From positions 1-62,000 of the forward strand of contig CAJNDS010000258.1 in assembly GCA_905221605.1 (NCBI GenBank): a stretch of 62,000 bases of DNA, written 5' to 3'. Below are positions 31,582 through 42,511 of this stretch, piece after piece. The notes under the pieces are model-generated. The model saw nothing but the letters and a program-made list of their open reading frames with translations. It did no database searches and was not told the DNA's origin. The first letter of the stretch is position 1; each line of letters opens with the position of its first letter. The stretch is from Symbiodinium natans. Taxonomy: Eukaryota > Sar > Dinophyceae > Suessiales > Symbiodiniaceae. The position numbers and the translations under genes are program-made.

Positions 31582-31906
31582 CTTTGGAAGCAATAAACGG
31601 TTTGACCCCTGACCATGGTATGCTGCTTGGGTGGGGTGGCTTCCTCCCCTCTACCCCTCTAGAAGCTACATCCACCCTACCAGAGAATCTGCAAGCGAAG
31701 ACGGAATTCTGTGGCAAGATGTAGAATACTGCCCAGCCAGGCACGCACGAGGATGTTTGATGGGCTAGCTGCAAAGTCCCCGTACTGCAAGGCACGAACT
31801 AGCAGGACGCATCCCACCGACTTCTTCACGAAAAACACAGTCTGAGCGATGCAAAACATGCCCTCATGCCCGAGACATCTATGACCGGCATCCACCAACA
31901 AACAAC

Positions 31907-32257
31907 TCAGCTGTCCTCGCCCTTGATGCCCTTGATGCCGTTGACCTGATTCTTGGGAGCTGCGGCTTTCTCGCCTTTTCTTCGCAGGCTGTCTTGGGCT
32001 TTGGGCAGGCCTTTCGGCGCCTTGCCATTGGACACTTCCTTCGGACAGCGCAGCTTCTCAGTTTGAGGTGGAGCCCCTACCTCTGCTTCTGTCTTGCTCG
32101 GCGGCTTCTCTGCAGCCTCCTCTGCAGCGACTTCAACCTCCTCCTCCTCCTCGCCATCCTCGCCATCCTCGCCATCCTGGTCCTCGTCCTCCTCCTCTTC
32201 CTCCGTGTCGACCTCCCCCGCAATGGGATCCTCGACCTCAAGAAGTGCAGGAGGGTC
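31907..32257 (-). CDS. Acidic exon of the putative nuclear protein
   Basis: Starts after a CGGTCAG acceptor in phase 0, matching the phase-0 end of the exon at 32563. It encodes a Glu/Asp run (EEEEEDEDQDGEDGEDGEEE) and then a mixed Lys/Pro region ending GIKGIKGEDS before TGA. How it joins the basic exon at 31581 is unclear, because the frame meets a stop and no standard donor precedes it. It could therefore be a gene's C-terminus. Confidence 0.5.
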   Translation of the reverse strand, partial: DPPALLEVEDPIAGEVDTEEEEEDEDQDGEDGEDGEEEEEVEVAAEEAAEKPPSKTEAEVGAPPQTEKLRCPKEVSNGKAPKGLPKAQDSLRRKGEKAAAPKNQVNGIKGIKGEDS

Positions 32258-32562
32258 CTGACCGCATTGACCGCATCCGAATGGCAGCGTGCGGCAGCTC
32301 AAGCAGATGCACCATGCAACTTTTAGAATTGCTAGATCACGGTCTACAGGAGATTCACGCTGATTCAGGGAGGTTCGTGCAGACGCAATACTAAGGTCCT
32401 ACGAGCAGCATCAAGGGCGGTCTCTGCAGGTGATCTGATCGTCACACGTTTGCTGCATTCTTGCACTTGCAATCTGCAATCCTTCTACTTCGGATTGAAT
32501 CACTACCGATCTCTGAGGCGACCCGTGATCTACTTTCAGGAGGTTCTTGGCGGGTCCTCCAC

Positions 32563-32782
32563 CTGCATCACCGCGGCACGCTGCTCCTGGAGATCCTGAC
32601 CCTTTGCTGCCTCCTCTTCCCCTTTCTCTGCCTCGGTCTCCTCATCCTCCTCCTCCTGCTCCTCATGCTCCACCTCCTCTTCCACCTCCTGCTCCTGCTC
32701 CGCCTCGCTGGCGCCAGCCTCATCCTTCTCGTCCTCTTCTGAAGCCTCCTCCTGAGGCACCACACGGCGCCGGAGCTCAAGT
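32563..32782 (-). CDS. Acidic coiled exon of the putative nuclear protein
   Basis: The acceptor TTAGAAG and donor ATGCAG|GTGGAG enclose one base plus 73 codons. The exon reads LRRRVV, then a Glu-rich helical stretch (EVEEEVEHEEQEEEDEETEA) and ends in …QEQRAAVMQ. The long Glu/Lys/Gln run suggests a charged single helix or coiled coil. Confidence 0.5.
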
Positions 32783-33080
32783 CTTCTAATTTGAGATATG
32801 GAGCGTCAGAGCACGAGCGAGATGGCTAGATGGCTAGCCAGCTGGATAGATGGATGGACAGACAAGTTGACAGGTAGATAAACAGCTTAAGGCAGATAGA
32901 CAAGTACGCCGAAAGGCAGAAAAGCCGATTGAATGATAGACCAATACATAGACCCTCGATTGTTGAACCAGTTGGACCACCCACGTGCATCAAATGAACC
33001 CACCGGTTAGCCTGGTTGTTTGGCCACCCATTGGCCCATCCTTTAGCATAATTTCGGAAAGCGATTTCTCTCAGAAGCTC

Positions 33081-33113
33081 CAAACCCTAAACCCTAAACA
33101 CTAAACCCTAAAC
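33081..33113. repeat. Short CCCTAAA run
   Basis: Four CCCTAAA heptamers with one CACTAAA variant, in the opposite orientation to the arrays at 11.9 and 26.7 kb. It lies between two acidic exons, so probably in an intron. Confidence 0.85.
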
Positions 33114-33394
33114 TCAGAGAAGTCTCCTCGTCTAGCTGGGTGGCCGCGGTGCGTGGCAGCTCCACAGGCTCAGGCTCTGAGAGCTTCTCGGCGCAGGAGT
33201 GTAGGAGGATGGGCTGCAGGTGTGGGGGCTGCGAGTTTCGAAGGTTTCTTAAGTCTGCTGAGTGGAGAGTAACAAATATATTTAACCAACTCTTTGACAA
33301 GTGATTGCATGCCATATGAGAAATTCTGGCCTCGGATCCGGATTTCTGAATTACAGCGCGCCCAGAATCTACCACTCATCTACCTGAAACTCAT

Positions 33395-33621
33395 GGAACC
33401 CTTTCTGCATTCCGAGCATCGGCGCTGAGTTTTGGGAGCGCCTTGGAAGCTGAAGGAGCTGCCGCGTCCTCCGACTCCTCCGAGTCTTCCGCGTCTTCCG
33501 CGTCCTCCGCGTCCTCCACGTCCTTTGCATCTTCCTCATCTTCTGCGTCCTCTGCATCCTCCGCGTCCTCATCGTCCTCGTCCGGAGCAGGCGCCAAGGA
33601 CGAGCAACTTTCGCCCGACAC
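33395..33621 (-). CDS. (EDA)n acidic exon of the putative nuclear protein
   Basis: After a TGCAAGAG acceptor the frame opens with VSGESCSSLAPAPDE, followed by a run of Glu-Asp-Ala triplets from a decayed 9-bp repeat and ending …SASKALPKLSADARNAE. The donor near 33395-33400 is uncertain: the best-looking GTAGAT lies past an in-frame stop. Confidence 0.4.
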
Positions 33622-34561
33622 CTCTTGCAGAAATGCACAAGACTTGGCAAGTTAGCATGTATAAAAAACCGCGGAAGGTGTAAAGAGTCTCGGCGGAACA
33701 GCTTCGGCATGGATTGGGCGAGCAGCAGAGGCTGACGACAATGGCGCCACAGCCGTCCGCCGCGGGGAGCGGAGGTCAGCCGACAAATCCCTGAGCCTGG
33801 GCTTTGGACGTTTGCGCGGGACTTTGCGCCGCAGTGTCACACACATCTGTCTGGAATCTGAGTTCAACTGCAGGGTGCGTGCCTAGCACTGCCATACACC
33901 CAAGCAATCCCAAAGTGAGCAAGAACGACCTTAAACACGAGCCTCTACTCTGAAAACAAGATGCCGGTCTATGCCTTTACATCCTGAGTTGAAATCGCTT
34001 AAAATCCCTCGAGTATCGCAGTCTGTGATAGCCAGGCGGCTCCGGCTCTGGAGCATCCAGCTTCAATTTTGAAGGCTCAGGCCTCCGACCATGGAACTTG
34101 GGGGCTTGAGGATGTCATCGCCACCATCATGATTGTGGACACTCTGCTTCATTCTGCCGCGCTGGACCTGCCAACGCTGGTTCCTTCGGAGCTGATTTCC
34201 TTAACTAGAACTTCTTGTCTGCGGGGCCAGTCGACTCATTGGAACTGCAGACGGGGGCGCCACATGAAGTCCGGAGTTGCCAAGGGATCCAAGGGGGCCC
34301 TCCCCACCCGACCCTACTTCAGGTCCCCGATCTTCACGGCAACGCCGAAGCAACACGACGTGTCTTCAACCACTCAACGTGAGTGAAGCTTGGCACCTCC
34401 TTCTGCGTTCGAAAACAGCCCCACCCAGCCACGGCATGCTCCACTGAAGGGCACTGCCCACAGCAGTGGCCCGCAGCTGTGTGCCAAATGCCCCACCAGC
34501 CCCCTAGCTTCCTTCCATAGGCTCTCTTGACATATGGGTAGGGGTTCTTCACGAGCAAAGT
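33622..34561. other. Probable upstream or intergenic DNA
   Basis: A minus-strand Arg/Pro-rich frame at 33652-33867 could be a further 5' exon of the acidic/basic gene but lacks clear boundaries. Nothing else can be supported. Confidence 0.35.
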
Positions 34562-34676
34562 TCATGTTCATCCAGTTCATCCAGCTTGGCCTGTTTGCGT
34601 CTCCGCAACTCTCTGAGGGTTCCAGCCTTTGGTGACACGAGTGGGGCAGAAGCAAGGCAGCATAAGCAAGCTGCCT
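34562..34676 (-). CDS. Possible charged helical exon
   Basis: After a CTACGGCAG acceptor one frame reads LVSPKAGTLRELRRRKQAKL and DELDEHELCS up to a possible CTC|GTGAAG donor. The charged heptad-like pattern suggests a coiled coil. A second open frame overlaps it, so confidence is low. Confidence 0.3.
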
Positions 34677-34826
34677 CTGCCGTAGGGCATGAGGCCAGCA
34701 CAGCCACTGTCCGGAAGGCGTCACGACACACATATCGTGTGTTGGAGTCACCTCAGCGAAGGTGGAAACTACGGGGGTTCGCCATGCCCCCATAGAGAAG
34801 GCCCACAGTACATAGTACCTACAGTG

Positions 34827-34940
34827 TCATGTCATCATGTCCTCACAATCGCATCCGCTTGCTGAGCCCCTGGCCAGCTTTTCACCACACTGCGGGCAAA
34901 AGCGACCAAAGTCCAGGCGCTGGCAGGCAACACACCAGGC
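34827..34940 (-). CDS. Terminal exon with a C-terminal zinc ribbon
   Basis: Starts after ATCGACAG, reads 37 codons in phase 0 and ends in TGA. The peptide AWCVACQRLDFGRFCPQCGE has the CxxC-x(10)-CxxC spacing of a zinc-ribbon treble-clef motif, followed by a short tail. This fold commonly binds RNA, ubiquitin or protein partners; the specific role here is unknown because the upstream exons were not identified. Confidence 0.6.
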   Translation of the reverse strand, partial: AWCVACQRLDFGRFCPQCGEKLARGSASGCDCEDMMT

Positions 34941-36548
34941 CTGTCGATGTTGCACCCCGAGCCCTCGAAAAATATGAGCGGTTTTGAGCGGATATGAGCG
35001 ATTGTGAGCGGCAGAACCCCAGCGAAGGTCTAGGTCCCTATGAGTCGCAAAATATCGCGAAGTCGGAAAAGGATGACAAATGGTGCCGCAACTGCCGCCT
35101 TGGAGTCCGCGGCTCTCGGTGACCTGGACCGCGGCCGCGACGTCTTCTGCTGGGCCTCGAAACCTGTGAGCCCAAGATTTGGACCACAAAAAGTTTTTGA
35201 AAGATGATCTACTGCTTCGAGTTTGGGAGAATCTCATGCTTTTGCAATTTTTTGCAATTATTTGGGTCTGGCCCGGCCTGGATGGTCATCCCTGTCCTGT
35301 GGCTTTAGGGCATCTCGGACCTAATGAGTTGCTCACAGTCAAGCAGCAAATAGCCATGATTACTCAGGGAGGCTCAGGGGAGCACCCAGCGCAAAGCGGC
35401 GAGTGAAGCCCTCATGGCCTGCATCGCAGATTTGAAAGGAGACGACTTGAAGTGTAGCTCTTTCCGGCCCCGCAAAGTCCCGCCTACGAGCAGCAGCAGC
35501 AGCACCGTCTGCAATGGCCCCGCTCTCTCGCGCTCTCTTTCTCTCTGTCTGAAAGATATCGGTGAGGGCGTCTCATGCGAAAACTCAAGTCGTGGGGCGG
35601 TTAACCCGTGTCATGCTGCCGACACACTCAAGCATGGATTCATGCTTCTCCTTTGCGGCAGTTTGGATGTAACTTGGGCAGCAGATAGCAACGAGCAGAA
35701 AGAGCTTTGAAAGAGCAAGTCGGCAGAGCCCTCAGGCAAAAAACGATTGCTTACTCGAGAGCGGCTGCACTCTGGGGGGGGGGGGGGGATTTCCGAAAAT
35801 TGGGGGGTACCCTTTTGGGGGTTCCCAGAATACGGATTCTTATTATTTTGGGGGTACCCCCCAATTGAGAGGGAAATGCCCATCTCTGCCTGAGCATGCC
35901 TACGCACTTTTTTGCCCTCTGGATCCTACTCTCGGATTTCAACCCATGCCTCGGCTGCGGTGGAACAGCTGGCAGGGGTGAAACAGGTGCCCAATCCTAC
36001 TGCACCTCATGCGAAAGCCATGTGCTTTCTACAGGGCCTTTGCGCTGTGAATTCCTAGATTCCTACATTCTCTGCCGACACGATGCCAAGCCTCAGATTT
36101 CAAGCTGTCTCGTCTCTGCGCAGGAACTCCACTCGGTATTCTGCGGCATGGAGTGTCAGCGCCTATCGATCGACCACTCTACAAGGATGAGGAGTGCGGA
36201 CAGCATGGCGCTGTGCTCAGCAATCCTTCTCCTGGGCCCCCATGCGTGACCTCAATGCCAACTGGCTTTGCCAGCGCCAAAAGAGGCTGCGCGCGGCTTG
36301 GCAGACCGGGCTACGCCGAAGGTAACACATCAAAACGCAATGCATCTGGTGAGTGAAGCGTCGATCACAGCACACACGCAGGCATACCCGGAATAGAATG
36401 CCGCACTGGCCTCTTTTAGGAGGTGGAAGCTGCCACGTCGGTCGCATGGCAGTGGCTTGAATCAAACGTAAGATCTCCAAGCATGCCCACTGGGTGCCCA
36501 TGTATACCCCAGGCGTCAGGAAGACCCTTGCGCATTTCAAACGTTTAC
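34941..36548. other. No defined gene; contains a hairpin element
   Basis: The 5' exons of the zinc-ribbon gene must lie here or further upstream but could not be delimited. A (CT)n-rich tract lies near 35520-35545 and a MITE-like element at 35774-35881. Confidence 0.4.
35774..35881. mobile_element. MITE-like hairpin element, G-rich termini (copy 2)
   Basis: The left end (GATTTCCGAAAATTGGGGGG then TACCC) pairs with the right end, whose reverse complement reads GGGCATTTCCCTCTCAATTG then GGGGGTACCCCC. The loop contains GGATTCTTATTATTTTGGGG, a block shared in variant form with the copy at 47532. No ORF. Confidence 0.65.
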
Positions 36549-36635
36549 CGTTGCTTAGCCCAATGCAATCGAATCTGCATTCTTCTCCCAGGGCCATGGG
36601 TCGGAGGTCCGACGAGGTGAGACGCTTCATTAGCG
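36549..36635 (-). CDS. Cys-module exon: G-x-x-C-x-x-x-C core
   Basis: Acceptor TTGACAGCAG and donor AACG|GTAAAC. It encodes SSDLRPMALGEECRFDCIGL, the same DL...G-x-x-C-x-x-x-C core seen at 49.5, 52.7 and 55.4 kb. The following minus-strand sequence near 36500 reads …GVYMGTQWACLE, which fits the downstream W-x-C part of the module. Confidence 0.55.
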
Positions 36636-38384
36636 CTGCTGTCAAGCACATGCTGAATTCCTCGTTGCCGAGCGTACATTGACAGAAGGATGCAAGCTTT
36701 CACTACCGCACAGTGGACTACTGCACAGTCTTCCCGAATAATCTTGGGCAGATGGAAGAGGTCTGTTAAGGCGGAGGAAAGCTGCCCTTCACGAGATGAC
36801 CGGGCACCCAGACCGGTGCCTGGACTCTCCTATGGATTCAAAAGCAAATACTGTGTACCGCATACCACTCAAATGTTCAAACCTCATGGGAGCTATTCTT
36901 GCATTTTCAGGCCACTAGCTACAGAAGTTAGTCCTTCTTTAGTTGCATGGGTCCTTCATCAAATCCCTGCAACCTAAGCAACCACTACCACTGCCATCGC
37001 TCGCGCTGAGCTTTTGGCTGCTTTATGTGCGCCAGAGGCACAGCACCGCTGTAAAGAGCAGCCACACGCTCCCCGCGGTGGCCGCATGAGCAGCGCCCGT
37101 CACCGTTACCTGCGCAGAACAGTCGAGAGCAGGAAGCTTGTAAACTCCAGCTCATGTTGCAGGTAGCTGCCTTCCTTGTGGTGCTCGCCTGTCCTGTATC
37201 AACGTCGGTGATGTTGATGACCTGAATGTGCTCGATCTGTCGTGCGTGTACTTGCTACACAGCATGCAACAGCTCCCGTAAGGCACTCCAAATCCCTCCA
37301 AGCCGCCTTGCCGTGCAACAGTCCAGAGACGGCGACGAGCACCGTGGCTGCCCGATGGGGGAGATCTGTCAGGTCTGCTTCGACGGTGACCTCGGATCGC
37401 TGAACCTAAACAAACCCTAAACTGGCCCCCTACACATTGCGAAGACCGCTTTGTTGAGACTTGAGAGCCCCCCCTGAGAGCCCCCCCCTAACCTCCCCCA
37501 GCCAGGTGTACCTGGTAGGATCGCGTCTCGCAACAGCCGCCGGAGGCAGCCAGCGGCCGGCGCTGCACTATGGCCAGGGGCGGCAGCGGCAGCGCCTGGA
37601 ACGGGGAATGCGAGTTGGGATGATTCAGGACTCAGGATGGCTCGAGAGTCGTTTGAACTGTCAAGGCCCCAAAGAGACGACTGCTTCCCGCCCAGCAGGA
37701 TCCCGCCTCATTGCTTGGACTCGCTTCGCAAGTGTGGTCACGGATGGAAGCTATGTGAAGCTTGGAAGATATTGGAAGTGGGTGAAGGCTAACATGGGGA
37801 CATGGTGGCCCTCTCGGGCATGGTCATGGTATGTCATGGTGTCGCGTGGCAAACAGGCCTGGCCACAGTCGTCAGCGAGCAAGATGTCGTAGCTTTCCTC
37901 AGCGGGCGAGAGACACAGGAACTAGCTTTGGGCGCAGGAAGCGCCAGCGAGAAATGGCTTCGGGGTCGGGAACCCCTGCACGCCGCAAGAGCTTTGCAGC
38001 CAGACGCAGCCAGAGATCGACATGGAGCTCCGCAATCACACCCTGGACTTCAGCTGGCCCAAACGAAACCTTCAATAGTCAACCCCCAGTGCAGGGTGCA
38101 ATTCGGTGCAATCATGCGATCACATGCGAACCCTTCTTTGTTGTGAGGCCGGGACCACCCCGCGAACGAGGCCAGGTCTGTCATCCTCATCCGTGAAGGG
38201 TTCCACATGGCAGACATCCGGGGACACGCAGCCTGTCAGAGCCTCAGTTGTGCCATGGAGCAGAGTGCTACTCATCTTTGCAAGAAATTTGCCGTCCAGA
38301 TAAGGGCATTGACTTTTTGGAGTAATCTGAGCATCGACAGCGGGCAGACCCAATCGTTAAAAGGCGTTTCTTGATAAGGCCAAG
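36636..38384. other. No defined exon
   Basis: Presumed intron or intergenic DNA between Cys-module exons. Plus-strand frames at 37461-38196 lack support. A single CCCTAAAC word lies near 37416, next to C-runs near 37468-37500. Confidence 0.4.
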
Positions 38385-38468
38385 AGGCTGGTTGCAACTG
38401 GCACTGCGGCGCCCCTCCACAAAACAGAGCTGGCAGGCCCACGTATCCTGGAGCACAGTCGAATCCGC
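38385..38468 (-). CDS. Cys-module exon: FDCAPGYVG segment
   Basis: After a CTGGCAG acceptor it reads GGFDCAPGYVGLPALFC and then CQLQPASW, the W/F-x-C-A-x-G-Y-x-G end of the module, parallel to 49243-49295. The donor was not fixed, so the 3' limit is approximate. Confidence 0.55.
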
Positions 38469-38811
38469 CTGCCAGAGTAAAACTTGGAACACCGAAATGA
38501 TAGGAGCTGCAGGCTCCAGAGCTCAACTTCACATGATGCGCACCTTGCCCGTCGGCAACGTACGCGGCAGGCACCTACGTGGCAAGAGAATCGTCTGAGC
38601 GGATGGCGCACCCATCGCAACCCGCTACAAGACGTCCGGTAGACGTGAGGCGTAAGCTCATCGCAAGCTCCAAGCCTCTTCGGGTGCTGGGCAAAAGCAG
38701 TAGGGCTCTGCCCATTTCCTGGTTCCAAGCTGTCCATTCAGAGTTAAACTCCCTCCGTTCAGGTCTCCTAGCACATCTCAGCACCCAGAGGCCAGTCTAT
38801 GCGAAGCTTAC

Positions 38812-38903
38812 CAGAAATCTCTCGTCCAAGTTTCATGACATAGTCCGGATTCGTGTTCCCAGCAGGGCAGATCATCTTCGGCGATCCACCAGTGAATGGC
38901 GGC
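38812..38903 (-). CDS. Cys-module exon: CPAGNT segment
   Basis: Acceptor GTGCCAG and textbook donor TCTG|GTAAGC. It encodes PPFTGGSPKMICPAGNTNPD, then YVMKLGREIS. The PPFxG...CPAxN pattern recurs near 49.5 kb (PPFVG...CPAE) and 52.6 kb (CPADNAG). Confidence 0.65.
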
Positions 38904-38989
38904 CTGGCACAGCATCTAAACAACCAGTCAATCAGAGCTTCTCTGCAAGGCTTACAAGAGCCCGGCAATTGAAGAGAAACTGAAAAGGG

Positions 38990-39118
38990 ACATTCGGGCG
39001 CTGCCTGCACCGGAGGCGGCAGAAGCTGCCCGGCTGGACTCGATCGCACCCAAACAAGTCCTTGGGGTCAGTCTCTGATTTCCGCAATTTCTCTCCCCCC
39101 ACTTTGTTGGCTGTGATG
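38990..39118 (-). CDS. Cys-module exon: C-x(n)-QPGSFC-x-x-x-C core
   Basis: The acceptor CTTCTTTTGCAG is strong; the donor CCGAAT|GTCCC is weaker. It reads …SETDPKDLFGCDRVQPGSFC and RLRCRQRPN, the G-x-x-C-x-x-x-C core of the module. Confidence 0.55.
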
Positions 39119-39149
39119 CTGCAAAAGAAGTATGGAATTCTGGGGAGCG

Positions 39150-39208
39150 CGCGTGACGACACTCATCCGGATTCGGGGGAGGTTTACATGGCTGCAAGCG
39201 AAGGCAGC
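39150..39208 (-). CDS. Cys-module exon: GCLRLQPCKPP start
   Basis: Acceptor TCTGGAAG. The exon reads CLRLQPCKPPPNPDEC and is closely parallel to CQLLQPCQPP...DKC at 55.5 kb and CMPLMPCLAP...DQC at 50.8 kb. The donor was not fixed. Confidence 0.5.
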
Positions 39209-40602
39209 CTTCCAGAAGCAACGATGACCTGCACGTCTCCTGTGATGCGCAGGCTACTCAGAAAATACAGCCGCAACCTGTACACCGGTCTCTCACGTCC
39301 CCAGCTTCATGTGAAGAAGAATCGGATACTGTCCTGGTCCAGAACACAACGAGCAAGGACACCACCTCAGAGACATGGTGGGGCTGCTCTATGGCAGAAC
39401 GTCAGAAAAAGCGAATTCGCCCATGCAGCGACAGGAGAGGACAGGACACCACAGGGCAAAGACCCCAATTGCGCTAGCCATGTGCCAGGCCTGTGTAGCC
39501 ATCGGCGCAGCGCCATCCATACTCCGTTAGCTGGTACCCAGGCGGTATCTCCGAAGGGACTTCGCCTCTACATTTGCACATCTAGTTCTTAATTCGCATG
39601 GGGAGCACGTTTGCGTCCTTGGAACAGGAATTGGGCAGGGCTGGCAATCAGGCCTGAACTTAATGACTTAATGTCTAACGAAGCTTAAGGGTACTTGTTG
39701 CTTGCCGGTGCTCAATGGAGCGGTGGGATGGGCTTGGGATTTCTTCCCGTAGTACCCTTGTGACATGCAAACGCCGTCGGTGCTGGCTCTGTGTGTCGCA
39801 GCGCGCTCAATGCAACTCCTATACGAAATATTTCCTGAGTAGAATGACAGCTCCAGGGAACCTCAAGCCAGAGTGAAGGTACCATACGTCCTCTTGGCCT
39901 GTGACTCAACTTTAAACCTTAGGAAGCCTTAGGACAAACCGCGTATTTGAGCAAGTTGCATTGCAGTGTGCACATCGGCAGGTCAAGTGTAGCTGTTACC
40001 CCAGCGTCGGTGTTGCCAGATGGACACCTGGAAGACAAGAGTACAAAAAGCACCCTATCGGGCCGACAACACCTAGTTCCGACTCAGTGAGCCCCTAGAT
40101 ATACTTCATATGCTGTTGGGGAACGTAGCATTCTCAGTGCCCCCGACATAGGGCGACCGGCAGTAGACCTCACCTAGGGAGTGCAAGTGCATGTGCAAGT
40201 GCGCAAGGTGCGATTGGCTTGTCCGATCACTGCGGAAAACAAAACCGCACGATGGCATGCCAACGAGGATCAGGATCCTCCAGGCTCCACGAGCCCGCCC
40301 TCACAGGTTGTCTCCATCATGCACGTTAAGTCCATGGATGGCAAGGGACCTGGGCACTGGCATCACCCAAGGTTTGCAGAGAGAGCTTGCATGTGTGGAG
40401 CCGAAGTGCCTTTTTTTTCACGGGTGATGCAACAATGCATCGAAAAAGTTTGGGCTTGCACTTAACGGGCGTGCACTGGGAAGAAAAGTGGTGCAGTGAC
40501 CAGCAGGTAGTGGCACACTCCAGTGACTTCACAGAGTATGGCCACAGAACCAACATTGACAAAGCCATGCATCATCATGAGGATGAAAGAACCTGCCGGT
40601 GA
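39209..40602. other. No defined exon
   Basis: Nothing could be supported in this stretch. A T8 run lies near 40411. Composition becomes AT-richer towards 40.6 kb. Confidence 0.4.
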
Positions 40603-41004
40603 CTCGCCGAAGCTGCAAAGCATTGTCGAACAGAGCGGCTTCGTATCTACGAAACAGACGAAATATTTTCCAAGCGCATGCAGTTAAAACTTAGATTCGA
40701 AGCCGCCAGAGAACTTGCCTTGACATTTTTGCACAAAGGCAGTAGGATTATGCATGCCTTGAGCCAGATGAGGAAGTACTCACCAACTCTGATACACCTA
40801 CTTCGAGACTTGTACAAAGGATGTGTGGTTGCAGGCTCAAGTCATCCCGAGTTGCATGAAACACTTCTCAAGAAACGGTCTGCACAAGCTAAAGCTTGTG
40901 GAACTGCACCTGCTCAAGTGAGCAATCGAAACACCTGCGCCACAGCAATGATTGGAAATGAAGTTGAGAAGACATGCATGCATTCAGCCAATGAAATCAA
41001 CTAG
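40603..41004 (+). CDS. Open frame in the AT-rich island, unknown
   Basis: A 133-codon plus-strand frame, open from the TGA at 40600 to a TAG at 41004, with an internal ATG at 40678. The peptide is protein-like (LRFEAARELALTFLHKGSRI then LSQMRKYSPTLIHLLRDLY). It is on the opposite strand to all confident genes and lies in AT-rich DNA with an A18 run downstream, so it may belong to a mobile element. No family recognised. Confidence 0.3.
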   Translation, partial: LAEAAKHCRTERLRIYETDEIFSKRMQLKLRFEAARELALTFLHKGSRIMHALSQMRKYSPTLIHLLRDLYKGCVVAGSSHPELHETLLKKRSAQAKACGTAPAQVSNRNTCATAMIGNEVEKTCMHSANEIN

Positions 41005-41497
41005 CAAGTGCAGAACAACCTGATAACTTGGACGTAGAACTCAAGCCTTTGCTACAGCAACCGTCTGCGTCTGGTGACGTTGTCTGCTGATGTGCCTCTT
41101 GTGCTTTTCCGGTATCCGACATGTGACCAAGCTGTCAGGAAGCGCAAGTCATTTTTCATAAATTGTCGAGCGAAAACACTATAAACACCTTTTTCTGAAC
41201 TGCATCTGATACAGTTCGTACGTCCAACACCTTTCATAGAACTGGAGAATGGAGTTTGCGGTTTATGTGATTTCTTGTGTCTTTGAGATTTCAACATGAA
41301 TTGAACGAAATGAACATGTGAAATCGTGAAAGGTGCTGAAAAGAAACAACAACTTGAGGTATAAGTATGCCACCGACCGAAAGAAACTCAGAAACAGGGG
41401 GCGGTCGGTGGCTGATAAGGTCGGCTGGGTTTTGGGGGTGGTCTGGGTGCTGAAGTGGGTGGCAGAACATCTCCCAAATTCCGAAAGAACGTGCCTC

Positions 41498-41700
41498 TCA
41501 AGCCCCCATCAGCTGCGCCCATGGCAGCGGTGCTGCGGCCACAGCAGCGAGCACCAGCAGTGCCAACGCGACACGGCTCTCGGGCTCGGGGGGCTCCGAT
41601 GCCTCCTGGAGGTTCAAGGGCTCTGAGGGTTCTCGGCTCTCCCGTCGGCTTCGCGCTTTGGGAGAAGCCCGTCGCAAAAGACTGAACAAACAGCAGAGTT
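41498..41700 (-). CDS. Possible C-terminal exon with a membrane anchor
   Basis: A minus-strand frame with an Arg/Ser/Glu/Pro-rich stretch (ASPKARSRRESREPSEPLNL) followed by a hydrophobic segment (VALALLVLAAVAAAPLPWAQ) and a stop. This would suit the C-terminus of an anchored extracellular protein such as the Cys-module protein. Boundaries were not fixed. Confidence 0.3.
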
Positions 41701-42020
41701 GAGCATGGCCCTTGCCAGAGATCAACAACCTGCAGTGTGGATTGCTGGGTGTTTTGGATTTCTGACTAGATCGCCCCGGAATTGTTGAAGCTCCCCTCGT
41801 GTGTATGCGTATGTCCTCGAAGTTGGGAGTCAAGAACTGGACTGCGAATTTGGTCGGCTTTGGTTGGGGCTTCTCACAACACCGAATTTCATACAGTCAA
41901 CACGTTTTGGGAGGATTTTGCCTTACCTGAAAGTCCATATTTTTTCAATCAATCTTATGACTATAATTGTAACTTCACATATTCAGTAGTGTTATACTTC
42001 CGATTGTAGTTGTTGGGTTC

Positions 42021-42191
42021 TCACTTGGCCCTGTTCTTGTGGTAGCATTCCCGTTCCTTTTCCTTCTTCCTCTTTATGTATTCAGGGTCGTGCTCCTTTC
42101 TTAATTTATGACACAGGCGATGATACAGTGCCATCTGCTCCTTAACTTGTTCTATTATTAGGCAGTTGGCAAGTTCCTCAATTTGTTCATG
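42021..42191 (-). CDS. Lys/Glu-rich C-terminal fragment in the AT-rich island
   Basis: A 56-codon frame, open back to a TGA at 42194, ends in TGA at 42021. It reads HEQIEELANCLIIEQVKEQM and ends LRKEHDPEYIKRKKEKEREC. Charged tails with DPE-x-x-x-x-K-x-K-E-R-E resemble sequences found in transposon-associated proteins; this is an impression, not a match. Composition is clearly AT-richer than the surrounding genes. Confidence 0.3.
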   Translation of the reverse strand, partial: HEQIEELANCLIIEQVKEQMALYHRLCHKLRKEHDPEYIKRKKEKERECYHKNRAK

Positions 42192-42349
42192 TCATTCGCT
42201 GGAGATGTCATAACCCTATTTCTATGTAAGAGAACATTTTCCCCTTAAGTATGGTGTTTCAAATCCTTGCCTGTATTTGAAAGAAAACACTTGAAGAAAT
42301 GTTAACTTATACATAGAACATTTATATAATTATGACCCAAAACCTTATT

Positions 42350-42367
42350 AAAAAAAAAAAAAAAAAA
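42350..42367 (+). repeat. A18 homopolymer
   Basis: Eighteen consecutive A residues in the AT-rich island. It could be the poly(A) remnant of a plus-strand retroposed sequence. Confidence 0.9.
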
Positions 42368-42511
42368 GAAAAAGACTACACAGGAGACCTCAAGAGCATA
42401 AGAGACACTAAACATGGCAAAGTGCCCAACCAAACACTCACCAAAATCAACAACAATCTCACAAACTTGTATGAAGGCCTTAAAATATGACAGCTCATAA
42501 CAGCAGTAAAT

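Noticed and set aside
37461-38196. Plus-strand ORFs of 114-143 codons
   Set aside because: Overlapping frames of similar length without domains; composition does not favour any one of them.
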